Both the position numbers and the translations under genes were made by a program. This document shows positions 11,762-22,125 of a stretch of 64,000 bases of DNA, in pieces. Source of the stretch: Chaetomium olivaceum (Eukaryota; Ascomycota; Sordariomycetes; Sordariales; Chaetomiaceae). The stretch spans positions 29,466 through 93,465 of the forward strand of contig JAYWVB010000082.1 in assembly GCA_039881045.1 (NCBI GenBank). Direction: 5' to 3'. Within the stretch, counting starts at the first letter, position 1. Each line of letters begins with the position of its first letter. The notes under the pieces are model-generated. The model worked only from the letters and a program-made list of their open reading frames with translations. It searched no databases and was not told the origin of the DNA.

Positions 11762-14528
11762 ATGATGCTGGAGGGTGATTACCACGACGGCGATAGTGCG
11801 GCCAGGAGAGCTGTAAGTCCCAATAGCTGCAGCCGTCCCGCTTCCACATTCCACGCCTCCATCTGCCATCGATGCTGACTGACCCCTGGAGTGTGATCAA
11901 TGCCGCCTCCGAAAGGCAAGTAACCCTCCCCGGCCATTCCATTCCTCCGGCCCTTGCATGCGTCATAGTTTCACAGGCTGAGAGAATGTCTCCAGATACG
12001 ATGCGACAAGGATTCGCCGTGTGCAAACTGCAGGACGGGACGCCGGTCATGCAGCTCAACCGGCGCTGGGCAGCGGCCGAGGGAGGCCCGGCAGCGGGTG
12101 CTAATCTCGGCCCAATAGTGAGTCCCCCGGCAAACTTGAAGAACCCTGTGTGCCTGCTTGTGTAACTATGTACATGCGCTTGGCCATGTAATGGCAATAC
12201 TGACAAGATGCTTCCTTTTGTGTAATGTAGTGAGCGAAAGATAGACCATTTCGAGTCCCGACTCGCAAACATCGAGAACATGCTTCGCGATCTGGCCGTC
12301 TCCATCACTAGCCGGAGTCCCTCGGCCTCGGCCACCGAGAGCGGGCCTGCGGGTTTTGTCCCGGGCCCGACCGGCTCCTCGCCGGCCGCGGGAGACGCCA
12401 ACGGCAACGGCACCAATGACATTGTGTACGGGCGTAACCATGACGACGACGAGGCCATATCAACTTTTGAAGGTGACTCCTCCATATCCGCTCAGACGGT
12501 CTTTGCTAGCGAGTTTCTCGAAAACACCGTCACCCGGACGCTGCCCCGCGACCTAGACCCGGATATGCGGTCCGCTCTGTCCTCACTCCAGCAGATTGTG
12601 AGCATGCAAAACCGCCCAAGTGCCCACGAGTCCCGCTTCGTCAACGCGAAGCCGCTGCCAAAGGGGGGTCTCCGTGAACTCCCCATGCCGCCGGCCCACG
12701 TCGTCGTTACCGCCCTACGCGAGACCAAAGGTTCCCCAACCCCCCTCGCCCCTGACGACATGCTACCAGCCGGACACTGACTCCGCCCCTAGACGGAAAT
12801 CTCACCAGTTTTGCAACCATCTGCACTTTTATCGCCGCCGAGAATTTCTCCGAGCGGTGCAGCAAAGTGTACTTTGCCACTGACGACTTCAGCATCATGT
12901 CCTGGGGCGTTGTCAACGCGGGCCTGTACTTTTTGCTGCAGGAGAAGGCCGCGTTGGTCAGCGGCGCAGAGAGGGAGGAGCTGCTCGAGTACCAATCCAT
13001 GTGCCGTGATAACCTGGAAACCGCCCTCACCAACCTCCCCCTGCTGATGCCGGCGCGCAAGGAGTGCATCGAGGTGCTGCTGCTCGGGGCATGTCTTTCC
13101 CAACCCACCCGTGTCTGTCCATTCCATTCCATACTGACTGGCATGCCCCCAGGCCTTCTACGCCATCGAGATCTCCAAATTTTCCATCGCCCGCGACCTC
13201 AACACGGTAGCAGCCAACCTCTGCCAGACGCTCGGCTACCACCGGCTACAGGGCGGGATCGACACGACGGCGCGGGCGGTGCTCTTCTGGTCGGCCTACC
13301 TGCTCGACAAGGCGCTGTCGGTCCGGTCCGGGCGGGCGCCTACGATCCAGGACTACGACATCACCCTGCCGCGGGGTCTGGAGTACGGCGAAGACTTGCC
13401 CGACGCCTCGTGGGCCGTCGTGTTGGCCCAGTGGATCGCGTACGCCGACTTCCTCGGCCGCGCGTACGAGCAGTTGTACAGCCCCGCCGCGCTGGCTCGG
13501 CCGCAGGAGCGGCGTGCCGAGAGCGCCCGGCAGCTTGTCCGGACTATGAGTGCGTTGTCCCCTTTTCCCACCGTACCGTCTTAGAACCACCCCTGGGAGC
13601 AAACGGGCTAAATAAATACTGTGACGACAGACAAGCTGGCCAAGGAGCAGGAGCCGCTGGTGCAGGAAACGCGCAAGAAAGTGCGGGGCATCAAGTTCGA
13701 CGCCAACAGCCCCTTCCCGATGGACATGGCCATCGTCGGCGATGAGCTAATGCACTGGTCGGCGCTGACGCTCGTCTACCGCGCCATCCCCAGCCCGCCG
13801 GGCTCGCCCAGCACTTTCAACCCGGAGTGTATCCACGCGGCACGCCAGGCGTTCGCGTGCCACCAGGAGTACATGAGCATGGCGGGCGATAGCGTGGCGG
13901 TGAAGGCGGGGTGTATCCGATGGTATTTCTTTTGGCTCCGTCCCCCCTCCCCACCCCAACCTTTTTACCTCCTAGCGTATACTGACGTCGACGTGCTTAA
14001 AGGAATGTCATCTACGTCCCCTTCACGCCCGTCATCATCCTCTTCTGCCACATCGTCGAGACGTCGAACATGGAGGACCTGCAGCGGGTGGCCGACTTTG
14101 TCGAGTCGCTAGTCCCCGTGTGCGCCGCCTCCGAAGCCGTCGCCAAGCTCCACCGCATCTGCCAGGTCCTGCACAACGTCGCGAGCCTGTGCATCCGGGC
14201 CAAGGCCCAGCGCCGGCAGGACCCGCAGCAGCGCGACCAGGATATGGCCATGGTCGGTAACAACATCGACATGTACCTGAGCCAGCTGGGGTTCATGCCG
14301 CAGTTTGGTGGTGGCCATCCGATGCAACAGCCGCCGCCGCCTGATGCGCAGTTTGCTGGCCCCGGGCCGATACCGGGGCCTGCATTTGGGCCCGGCCATC
14401 CCAGCCATCCGCCCCCAGCCAATGAGTTGGGGAACTGGTTCTCGGGCAACACCCATATTCTGGGGCTGCTGGAAGAGGATCTGTCCGAGTTTGAGCCGCG
14501 TCTGTGGCCCGGGATGGGTCCCCATTAA
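11762..14528 (+). CDS. Zn(II)2Cys6 transcription factor with fungal middle homology domain
   Basis: DNA-binding regulator of about 735 residues; target genes unknown. I reconstruct eight exons: 11762-11812, 11892-11915 (24 nt), 11996-12117, 12231-12730, 12793-13088, 13153-13549, 13631-13922 and 14003-14528; all phases fit. The binuclear cluster is assembled from exons 2 and 3: CDQCRLRK then IRCDKDSPCANCRTGRRSC, a perfect CX2CX6CX5CX2CX6C. A linker/coiled-coil follows (YERKIDHFESRLANIENML). The middle homology region contains LLLGAFYAIEISKFS, LCQTLGYHR and ARAVLFWSAYLLDKALSVR. The C-terminus is rich in Pro, Gly and His. Introns 2 (11916-11995, AAG|GCAAGT) and 5 (13089-13152, GGG|GCATGT) use GC donors; the conserved protein reading leaves no GT alternative that keeps frame. 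Neighbouring amine oxidase is a possible but unproven target. Confidence 0.88.
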
Positions 14529-14793
14529 GGAGGGTGGCCAGTAAACAGATGCAATGTATACGAAGGGGTGTATATCATGTCGTGAGCGTTTAGCGTTTGT
14601 TTTAGGTGGCGTAAGGGGTTGCGAGTGTGTTGAATGCTGTTTTTGGAAGACCATAATAATAATCCTCTCACCACCGCTAGGCAGTGGATGAGTTTCGTTT
14701 CCCCGTAGCCAGACCAAAACCGGGCGCCGATGTTATCGTCGTGATGGTAATATTCGCACCGAACCCAATGAATGAAGAGCCTTTGGTCGTCCC

Positions 14794-15420
14794 TTAGTCG
14801 GTCGGCCTCCTCGGATCGTACACCTCGTATCCCTCATCCTCCGTGTCGCTCTCCACCAACTCGCTCTTCGCCGGCGCTGCGAAACCCATTTTCGATTCCC
14901 CCTCTTTCTTCCCCAACCCAGCATCCTCCTTGGACGCAGCCGCAGCAGCAGCACCACCCCCGACCGGCCCAAAAGCCGATTTGAACCCCGTCTTCTTAAA
15001 CCCACCCTTCTTAAACCCCCCACCGGCCGCCGCACCCGCACCTACACCGGCACCCGCCCCTCCCGCATTCCCGGCACCCGCATCCCCAAGCTTGATGCTG
15101 ATGACCCCCTCGGCCTTTTGCTCCTGGCGGCGGGCGCGGGCGGTGGCGGCCGGGTCGCGCACCATGGCCTTCATGTCCTTGAGGCGCTGCTTGTGGCTGT
15201 GGTCGTAGCTGCTGAGGTGGGCTTCGTAGTCGTTCATGCGCGAGTAGCCCTTTTGGCAGAGCTGGCAGTAGAAGGATTGGAGGGCTTCGCGCGCTGAGGA
15301 GGTTTGCGCGGGGGGGAGGGTTTGGTGGCGCTGTGGGTGGTGGGTTAGTGATGGTTAGTGATGCGGGGAGTTTTGGGAAGAATGTCGGGTGTGGAATTGG
15401 TGGTAACGTACTGGAGGCAT
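14794..15420 (-). CDS. Small C2H2 zinc-finger protein (GPATCH8/ZNF804-type finger)
   Basis: Exon 1 is only nine coding bases, 15420-15412 (MPP), then an 81-bp intron (GTACGT) and exon 2 at 15330-14794. The product is about 181 residues. One U1-like C2H2 finger near residues 26-50, FYCQLCQKGYSRMNDYEAH, continues into LSSYDHSHKQRLKDM, the pattern found in GPATCH8/ZNF804-like RNA-associated proteins. Then comes a Gly/Ala/Lys-rich stretch (FKKGGFKKTGFKSAF) and an acidic tail ending DEGYEVYDPRRPTD. Function is unknown; RNA binding or splicing is suggested only by the finger type. Shares a 374-bp divergent promoter with the MCP1-like gene. Confidence 0.78.
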
Positions 15421-15794
15421 TTTGACGGTTGTAAATCTGAGTGAGTATAGGGTTTTTAATGCGTGATTATGAAAGCTAAGGTGGCTGGCTACTTTGTTTT
15501 GGTGGTTCGTGATGGATTCGAGGTTGAGTCGGGAATGCTTCTTGCATTATCCAAATACAGAATACAAAGACCCTGGCATTGATGTCTGCCAAGACATGCC
15601 CCTGTGGCAGCCCGGAGCACTGTGGGGTTCGGTTAACGGCGCTGGGTGTCCGGGCCGCTAACGGGTCAGCCAACAGCATCGGCTCAATAATAAATGCCAA
15701 CCTGGAAATGGAAACTTGGAATGGAACCCACAAAGACGCCAACACATCCCGACTGCGGATTGAGGAGCAAACCGGTCGCGGTTCTCCCGCCACC
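15421..15794. other. Bidirectional promoter
   Basis: 374 bp between the starts of two divergent genes. In-frame ATGs at 15582 and later lie upstream of the chosen 15795 start of the plus-strand gene, so part of this could be coding if an earlier start is used. Confidence 0.5.
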
Positions 15795-16885
15795 ATGGAT
15801 AACCATTCACTACGCTCAAGAGCCTCAGAGGCCACTCTAGTGTCCCTCTTAGAGCTCGACCCGACGCCCATGGACTCTCCGAACATCGACAAGGACCTCC
15901 CACCGCTCCCAGGCCAGACCGACGAAAAGCTCTCAGACTCGACCGGCTCTGTCAAATCCCCTACAACTTCGACTGGTCTTGGGTTAAGTGGTAGCGGTCA
16001 TGGCGCAATTTACTACCGTACTTCTACCCCTATCCCCGATCTCCTGCCTCCCAGACCACCGATCAGGACAACCAGACTAACCTCTCACCCTCTCACCCCG
16101 TTAGTAACCCGCATCCAGCGCTACTCCTCCTACACCTTCTCCGTCTTCGGCGCCCTCCACCTCGCAACGACCTCCATCATCCCGCTCGCCGCGCGCTCCG
16201 TCCCCGCCTCCGAGTCCTACCTCCTCCTCGCGCGCGAGATCTACCAGACACCGCTCTCGGAGCCCCTCCTCGTCGCCCTCCCCCCCTCGCCCACGTCGGC
16301 TCGGGCGCCGCCATCCGCCTGCTCCGCCGCTCCCACAACCGCCGCCGCTACTACGGCGAGCACCCGCCACCCCCCACCCACGCCGCCGCCATCGCCAAAT
16401 CCCCCGGTTACGGCGGCTGGCCCACCTTCAGCTACATCGCCGGGTCCGGGTACGTCTTCGCGGGCGTGCTGGTCGCGCACATGTTTGTCAACCGCGGCCT
16501 GCCGCTGGCCGTCGAGGGGGACAGCGCCAACATCGGGCTGGCGTACGTCGCGCACGGGTTCGTCCGCCACCGCTACGTCTCGTGGCTCGCCTATGCCGTG
16601 CTGTTGCCGGCCGGCTGCGGCCACATGGTCTGGGGCTGGGCGAAGTGGGTTGGGCTCTCGCAGGCTGCGGGCTGGGTGCCCGAGCCCCCGACGGGGAATG
16701 TGGCGGTGGATAGGGCGAAGAGGAAGAAGAGGAGGAGGCGTTTGTTGATTATCAATGGTGTGGCCGCCGCGGCGACGGTGTTGTGGGCTGCGGGCGGGCT
16801 GGGGATTGTTGCGAGGGGAGGGGAGACAATGGGCTGGGTGGGGAAGCTTTACGATGGGCTGTACGACAAGCTGCCGGGGTTCTAG
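15795..16885 (+). CDS. MCP1-like mitochondrial membrane protein (DUF1691), frameshifted
   Basis: Resembles the fungal MCP1 family, multi-spanning mitochondrial membrane proteins; yeast Mcp1 is a multicopy suppressor of Mdm10/ERMES defects and links to lipid homeostasis. Exon 1 is 15795-16017 (start in a strong CACCATGG context); an 87-bp intron (GTACTT...TTAG) joins YY to LTRIQRYSSYTFSVFGALH. Exon 2 begins at 16105. In the C run at 16280-16286 (seven C) the frame must advance as if there were eight: before it the protein reads PLSEPLLVALPP, after it LAHVGSGAAIRLLRRSHN, then SYIAGSGYVFAG, GDSANIGLAYVAHGF and GHMVWGWAKWVGL to a stop at 16883-16885. Read literally the first frame becomes a Pro/Ser-rich tail ending at 16748. 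About 330 residues when corrected. Homology after the break makes a lost base far more likely than a real alternative end. Confidence 0.75.
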
Positions 16886-17811
16886 TGTAGCGTGTGGTGT
16901 TGCTCCAGAGTCACAGGGATGGTGTTTGCCTTGGTAGGTGGGTGTCGTGGGTGTCTAGCGGCATCGAGCTGGGCATGCACTACTCTCCAGGACTGGAGAT
17001 GATGATCATGGGTGCTTTATTCGAGGATACCCGGGGCAAGAGCGGCGATCTAACGGTCCGGTATTTACGGCATTGCAGGGCCATTGCATAACGATCTAGC
17101 GACGATAGACAGCGTGTAGCGTTTGAAATGTTCATACAAAAGAAACCTGGGGCATCGTAGCCAAATGCAAGAATTCGACAATTTTATTTTTGACGTGCAT
17201 GTACACATGTTATTACCGGCTACGAAGCTCCCAAGACCCCTGGCGTCAATGCTAGAGTTATGGGAAGCCTTTCCTGTCTTGCCTGTTCTTGAAGCTGGAA
17301 GGTAGGGGTAGGTATACGGAAGAGGACGCGGATATAACTTGAGAGAAATACTCACAGTGTGGTAGTACAAACATTATTCTCACACACTCGGAATTCCTGG
17401 TCATGACGATAGTGGCTTCCAGGTTTTTCAGGTTGTTTTACAGGTGTCTCACATGCTTGCTTCTGACTGCTTCTGACAGCACTGATGATGTCATGTCACT
17501 CCCACCACGCCGCCCATCTCGGGACCGCCCGGTCACTACCGATTACCCCTGATATCCCGATAGGTATAACGACGTCTTGGGAGCATGGCGCTAGTAGATC
17601 CATACGTCGAATGTACACCTATCTTGATAAGCTTCCAAGATGGCATACCATTTTATGCCAGGGTAGAGGCACATATATCAACAAGAGGGCCTTGACATCC
17701 TCTGACACAGTGATACCCCAGCTCTCCATTCACCTTTTATGCACATACACTACCACCAGTACCACACGTTCATCCAACATTACCACACCACACACGCTGG
17801 CCACTAGAGCT
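16886..17811. other. Intergenic, MCP1-like gene to ATP-grasp gene
   Basis: Promoter of the ATP-grasp gene lies here. The downstream frame is open back to 17485, but the residues before 17812 (CHSHHAAHLG..., many His, Ser and Thr) look like translated leader rather than protein. Confidence 0.5.
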
Positions 17812-19478
17812 ATGGGATCTATTACGCCACAACCTCCGACTAGGGTCAAGTTGCCCACAATCACACTTGATACCACCCTCACCGAGCTCTACCAACAGGC
17901 ATTCCCCAACAACACTGCTACCCGCTTGGGCTGGATATCCTGTGCCATCACCAGCGCCGCCAACCTCACACCAAACTGCCCTCGTAACACAAAGTTTGTA
18001 TACGAGGACCAGGCCTTCATCAAGGCTTCTAGCCATGAGCTTAACAACGGCGACACCAACCTCCCGCGCTCACTCGCCAAGAAGTATCTCAGTCACATCC
18101 CTCAGCGTGACGCCTTCATCTCAGGCAACACGCCCGTCATCCTCTTCACCCTGGGTCTGTCCCCAGAAGAAATTGAGCATGAGCGCCGAGAAGCCGAGGC
18201 CACCATCTCAGTCCTCCATCCTTCTCAGCGGCCGGAACTGATATTCTGCTCTGGCCCGTCCAACATCCCCGTGAAGGAGTGCAGGATCGACAAACTCCAG
18301 TACAAGGTTGCGCTCGACGGGTTGGACAAGTACCCGTTAACACACCATCTCGAAACACACTGGTTCCTCAACAGTAAAGCCACCCTAGCCCGCTCCGGCC
18401 TGCCCACCCCTGAATCGGACCTCATCGAGACGCCACATCCTCCCCCTCCCGCAGACTCTTGCTGTAACCATTGTGCCCAAGCCGCCAAAGACACTTCCCG
18501 CCTCCCGTGCATCCCTCTTACCTGCACCGGCCCACGCCGCGAATGGCTCATCACGCAGACAACCCGCATCCTGGACGCCGTCCGTGCCCGCCCCGTCCCC
18601 TTTGTCTTTAAGACTCAACAAGCCTTTGGCGGCGCCGGCACCTGGCTGGTCACAACCGAGTCCCAAAAGTCTCAACTCCTCGTGGACCTCGGCGGGAAAG
18701 CAGCAGCAGCAGCAGACCGCGCACCAACGCAAAAAAGCCAAAGCCAAACCCAAACCCAACAAGAGACGACCGAAACTGCACCCCCCGACTCCAACTCCAA
18801 CCCCAACCCCAACCCAGAAGAAGAAGAACCCGGCCTCCTCGCCCGCCTGCTGCCCCTCCTAACCCCCCAGAACACGCACCTCTCCCCGACCACCCTCCTA
18901 CTCACCACCCTCATTCCCGACCCCATCTCCGACCACGGCTTGACCTTCACCGTGGCCCCCTCGGGCGAGCCCCGCTTCCTTGCCGCCGCCGAGCAGATGC
19001 TCACCGCCGACGGCAGCGGCGCCTGGGTGGGCAGCACCATCGCCTACGCACGGCAGGCCGAGTTGTGGGAGCGCTTCGCGCCGCTGGTAAGGGAGATTAC
19101 GCGCTGGGTGGCGGAGCATGGATATGTAGGCCCTGTTGGGGCGGATGTGCTCGTGGATGGGGAGGGCAGGTGGTGGGTGGTGGATCTGAACGTGCGGACG
19201 TGCGGGAGTGTGGGGTTGGGGTTGCTGAGGGGGCATTTTGAGGGGAGGGGGTTGATGTGGGCGAGTAGTTTCTCGTTGGGGGTTGGGGGGGGAAGGGGGG
19301 AGTTTTTGGAGAGGTGGAGGGCGGAATTTGAGGAGGGGAGGATGGTGATTCTGAGTTGGTATGAGGATCGTGAGGAAGGGGGGAGTATTGCGGATGTGGT
19401 GGTTGGGGGGAGGATGAGGACCGGCTGAAGGAGTTGATGGGGAGGGTGAGGGCGAGTACGGAGGAGATGACGTTTTGA
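17812..19478 (+). CDS. Fungal ATP-grasp domain protein (solid-state-culture-specific type)
   Basis: Single exon. ATP-grasp enzymes couple ATP cleavage to carboxylate-amine ligation; this fungal subgroup is known mainly as genes induced in solid culture, with no proven substrate. The N-terminal pre-ATP-grasp half holds GNTPVILFTLGLSPEEIEHE and WFLNSKATLARSGLPTPESD. The ATP-binding loop is FKTQQAFGGAGTWLV, and the metal-binding end is GPVGADVLVDGEGRWWVVDLN with the expected Asp and Asn, then VRTCGSVGLGLL. A low-complexity insert rich in Gln, Thr, Asn and Pro (about 18690-18830) interrupts the fold. In the literal frame translation stops at 19428 just after a six-G run (19405-19410). One more G gives EDEDRLKELMGRVRAS and a stop at 19476-19478, which matches the expected helical end of the family, so I extend the gene to 19478. 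About 555 residues. Confidence 0.75.
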
Positions 19479-20456
19479 AGGGGCTCACTGGGTGGTCAAG
19501 TGGTCTAGGAAATAGGTCATGGGCTGAGATGACATTGGAAGGGTAGAGAGGTAGGTTAGTTATCGGTCGGTTTCCACTCCATGTTTCTCGACGTATGGAC
19601 GACAATGCTCGAGAAAGTACCTGTTATAGCTCAGGGGCTACAGCGTTAAGTCAGAAATAATCCATTGGTTTATAAATCATGGTAGAGATGGGTTGCAGAC
19701 ACCTTCCGGATGTAGGAAGTACTACTAGTACTTCAGGAGGTTACAACACAATCTAAGCCTATGCTGAGTTGAAGAGCGGGAGGTCACTTTATTTCAATAC
19801 TCCGTCAAAGGTATCAGGTTGCCATCGGCTAAACTTTTAAGGCCATTTGGAACCTGCTCCAAGCACCACACCTTCCCCCCCCTGGACCCCAACATGCAAT
19901 ATCAAGCCACTCAGTAGTAGATGTTGCGCCCGAAGTGGAACGTCCTGCATGTGCTATGCGCGACAGGTAACCTTAGCCCCCTTTCTTTTGGTGGGCAGCC
20001 CAATTAGTCAAGTCTTCCTCATCTCTCGCTTCCAGAATGTTTGCTCCCTGAAATCCGGTACGCTAATACTGCAGTGCCGGGCTGACACGACGCTGTGTCG
20101 AGGGGAACTTTCCGGGGAACGAACCCTGTGTAAGCGGGAGATACAGCAAATAGCATCGGGGCCAGCAGCCCAGCCCGCAGACAACCATGGCCGCAGCCCC
20201 TTACCGGACCTCCCCAACGTCCCAAAGCGGGTTCCCAACTTCTTGGTACCATGCGCCACGACATGTCGGCATGGAAAGATCTGGACGCGGCATGCAGGTG
20301 TTCGGACTAGCGTGTAGCACTCTGCTCGCATGGGGCGGGAGCGGACGTTAAATCAATCGTCCCTCCCGGCGATGGGAGTATGCCGCCATCTCTAGGGAGT
20401 GTTGGTTCTGCAGCAACCATTACACGCTTCTTAGTCGTTTCCGGACATCATAATTT
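19479..20456. other. Intergenic, ATP-grasp gene to transporter
   Basis: No convincing coding frame. The distal half is the transporter promoter; the mid part (19640-19830) is AT-richer than its surroundings. Confidence 0.5.
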
Positions 20457-21496
20457 ATGGCTACTGACGAGTCTGCAAAGACGGCGAGCGGCAGCAGGAT
20501 CGCAGGCGATGAAGAGAAGGGTCTCTACAAAACTCAGACGGGCGTAACCATGTCGCCCGAGCTCTTTGAGAAACTCTACCTCACGCCCAAGGTACCCCAG
20601 GTCGGCGACTACAACAAGCGGTTTGCCAACCCGACCGCCCTCGGCTTTGTTGGGTGGGTAACCCTGGTTTATTCAGACCCAGGTAGAACACCTTGGATAC
20701 TGATAGGGCATAGTTTTGTAATTTCGACCTTTACTTTTGCCATCATCTGTATGGGATGGGGTGGAGCACAGGGGTTCTCACCGGTCGTGTAAGTCTGTCG
20801 TCCAGCACTTTCTCTTACAAAGCTACCCCAGCTAGGTACTAAGTACACCTTACTGACGCCATCGCCACTTAGCGGCATCTTCTTCTTCGTCGGACCCGTC
20901 CTCCTCACCTTTGCGATGGTCTTCGAATGGGTTATGGGCAACTTCTTCCCCATGATGGTGATGGGTTTATTCTCCGTCTTCTGGGGAAGCTTTGGTTTTC
21001 TCCAGCTCCCAACGCTACAACTCGGCGCCCTTTTTGCAACCGCCGATGATCCGACGGGTCTCGCATCCCAAGAATACAATGCCGCCGTCGCCATTTACCT
21101 GATTGTCTGGGGCTTTGCGCTGTTTACTTTCTTCATCTTCACATGCAAGATCAACGCTGTGTTTGCGGCCATCTTTTTGCTGGTGAGTGTAGCCGCATGG
21201 GTGTTGTCAGGGGCATACTGGAAGGTCAGCTGGGGGGACTACGAGGGGGCCGCGCGGTTGCAAAAGGTAAGCATTCTCTATCGCGCGAGCGTTGGGAAAC
21301 GTCTATTAACGTCCTGGTACAGGGAGGAGGAGCGTTATTGTTCGTTGTGGCCGCTTTGGGCTGGTACATGTGTTTCATCATCATGGCGGGAGAGATGCGC
21401 ATTACACTCAACCTACCGGTGGGTGATCTCAGCCATCTTTGGCCCAGGACCGATGTGGACCTGGCTACCACGGAGCAACGGGAACACAAGGATTGA
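20457..21496 (+). CDS. GPR1/FUN34/YaaH-family (acetate/ammonium) membrane transporter
   Basis: Plasma-membrane protein with six predicted helices; characterised relatives (Ady2, AcpA) carry acetate and related small monocarboxylates. Exons 20457-20653, 20714-20788, 20873-21266 and 21323-21496 give 279 residues, typical for the family. The family signature near the first helix is FANPTALGFVGFVIS, assembled across intron 1, where relatives have NPAPLGL. Helices include IFFFVGPVLLTFAMVFEW, MMVMGLFSVFWGSFGF, IYLIVWGFALFTFFIF and LLFVVAALGWYMCFII. All four exons splice with GT-AG. Which substrate is carried cannot be read from sequence; the methylisocitrate lyase in this window is 22 kb away, so it is not a functional pair on position alone. 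Confidence 0.9.
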
Positions 21497-22125
21497 TGCG
21501 TATAAATGGAATTTCCCAGCCTACAGATACTGTTAGTAAGTGACTTGAAGATAGCCATACTCCAAAGGCATACCCCTGACGCTTTCTGCTAGCTCAACCG
21601 CAGCTCTACAAAAGTGTTCTAATCTTACCATTCATTGGGTTAGGCATATTTTCATGCCATTGGGCATTGGGCGTAAACAAGTTCACTCAACTCCTATACG
21701 GAGAGGTGACATGTTTGTGTTGTCAAATGTGCCGTGGTGCGGACGAGCTCGGAGTACCTCGTCCGGAACATGAAACAACGCAGCTCAGCAGCCCTATACT
21801 ACACTCTCGAGTCTCCCACCCGACACTAGTGTACTACGTAGAAGACAAAGCATGAAACAGGTATTGCTATGCTTCTGTAGTATTCGGGACTTGCGGAAGT
21901 CTTGCACGGAATACCACCCCACTCGGTGATTGGCCAATGTGTGTAAGTGCTGATCATCCATGGGGACCATGAAGTCATCGACTTCAATTTCACAATCTTT
22001 CCATTTCGTCATGCTCAATTACCTAAGTTGAGAGCCACATATTATTTCGTGAGAGATCTGAAGCTTTTAACTGCCTTGGCCGCTCGTCCAAACTACCATA
22101 ACTTTCTCCCCGAACTTCTAGCGAT
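21497..22125. other. Intergenic, transporter to SDR
   Basis: No protein-like frame of note. Terminal region of the transporter and promoter of the next gene. Confidence 0.5.

Noticed and set aside
12118..12230. TAG after LISAQ as the end of a short Zn-cluster protein
   Set aside because: GTGAGT overlaps the stop and splicing gives YERKIDHFESRL, a normal linker, so this is an intron.
9002..14528. Amine oxidase and Zn2Cys6 factor as a metabolic gene cluster
   Set aside because: Only adjacency supports it; no transporter, synthase or other tailoring gene is present.
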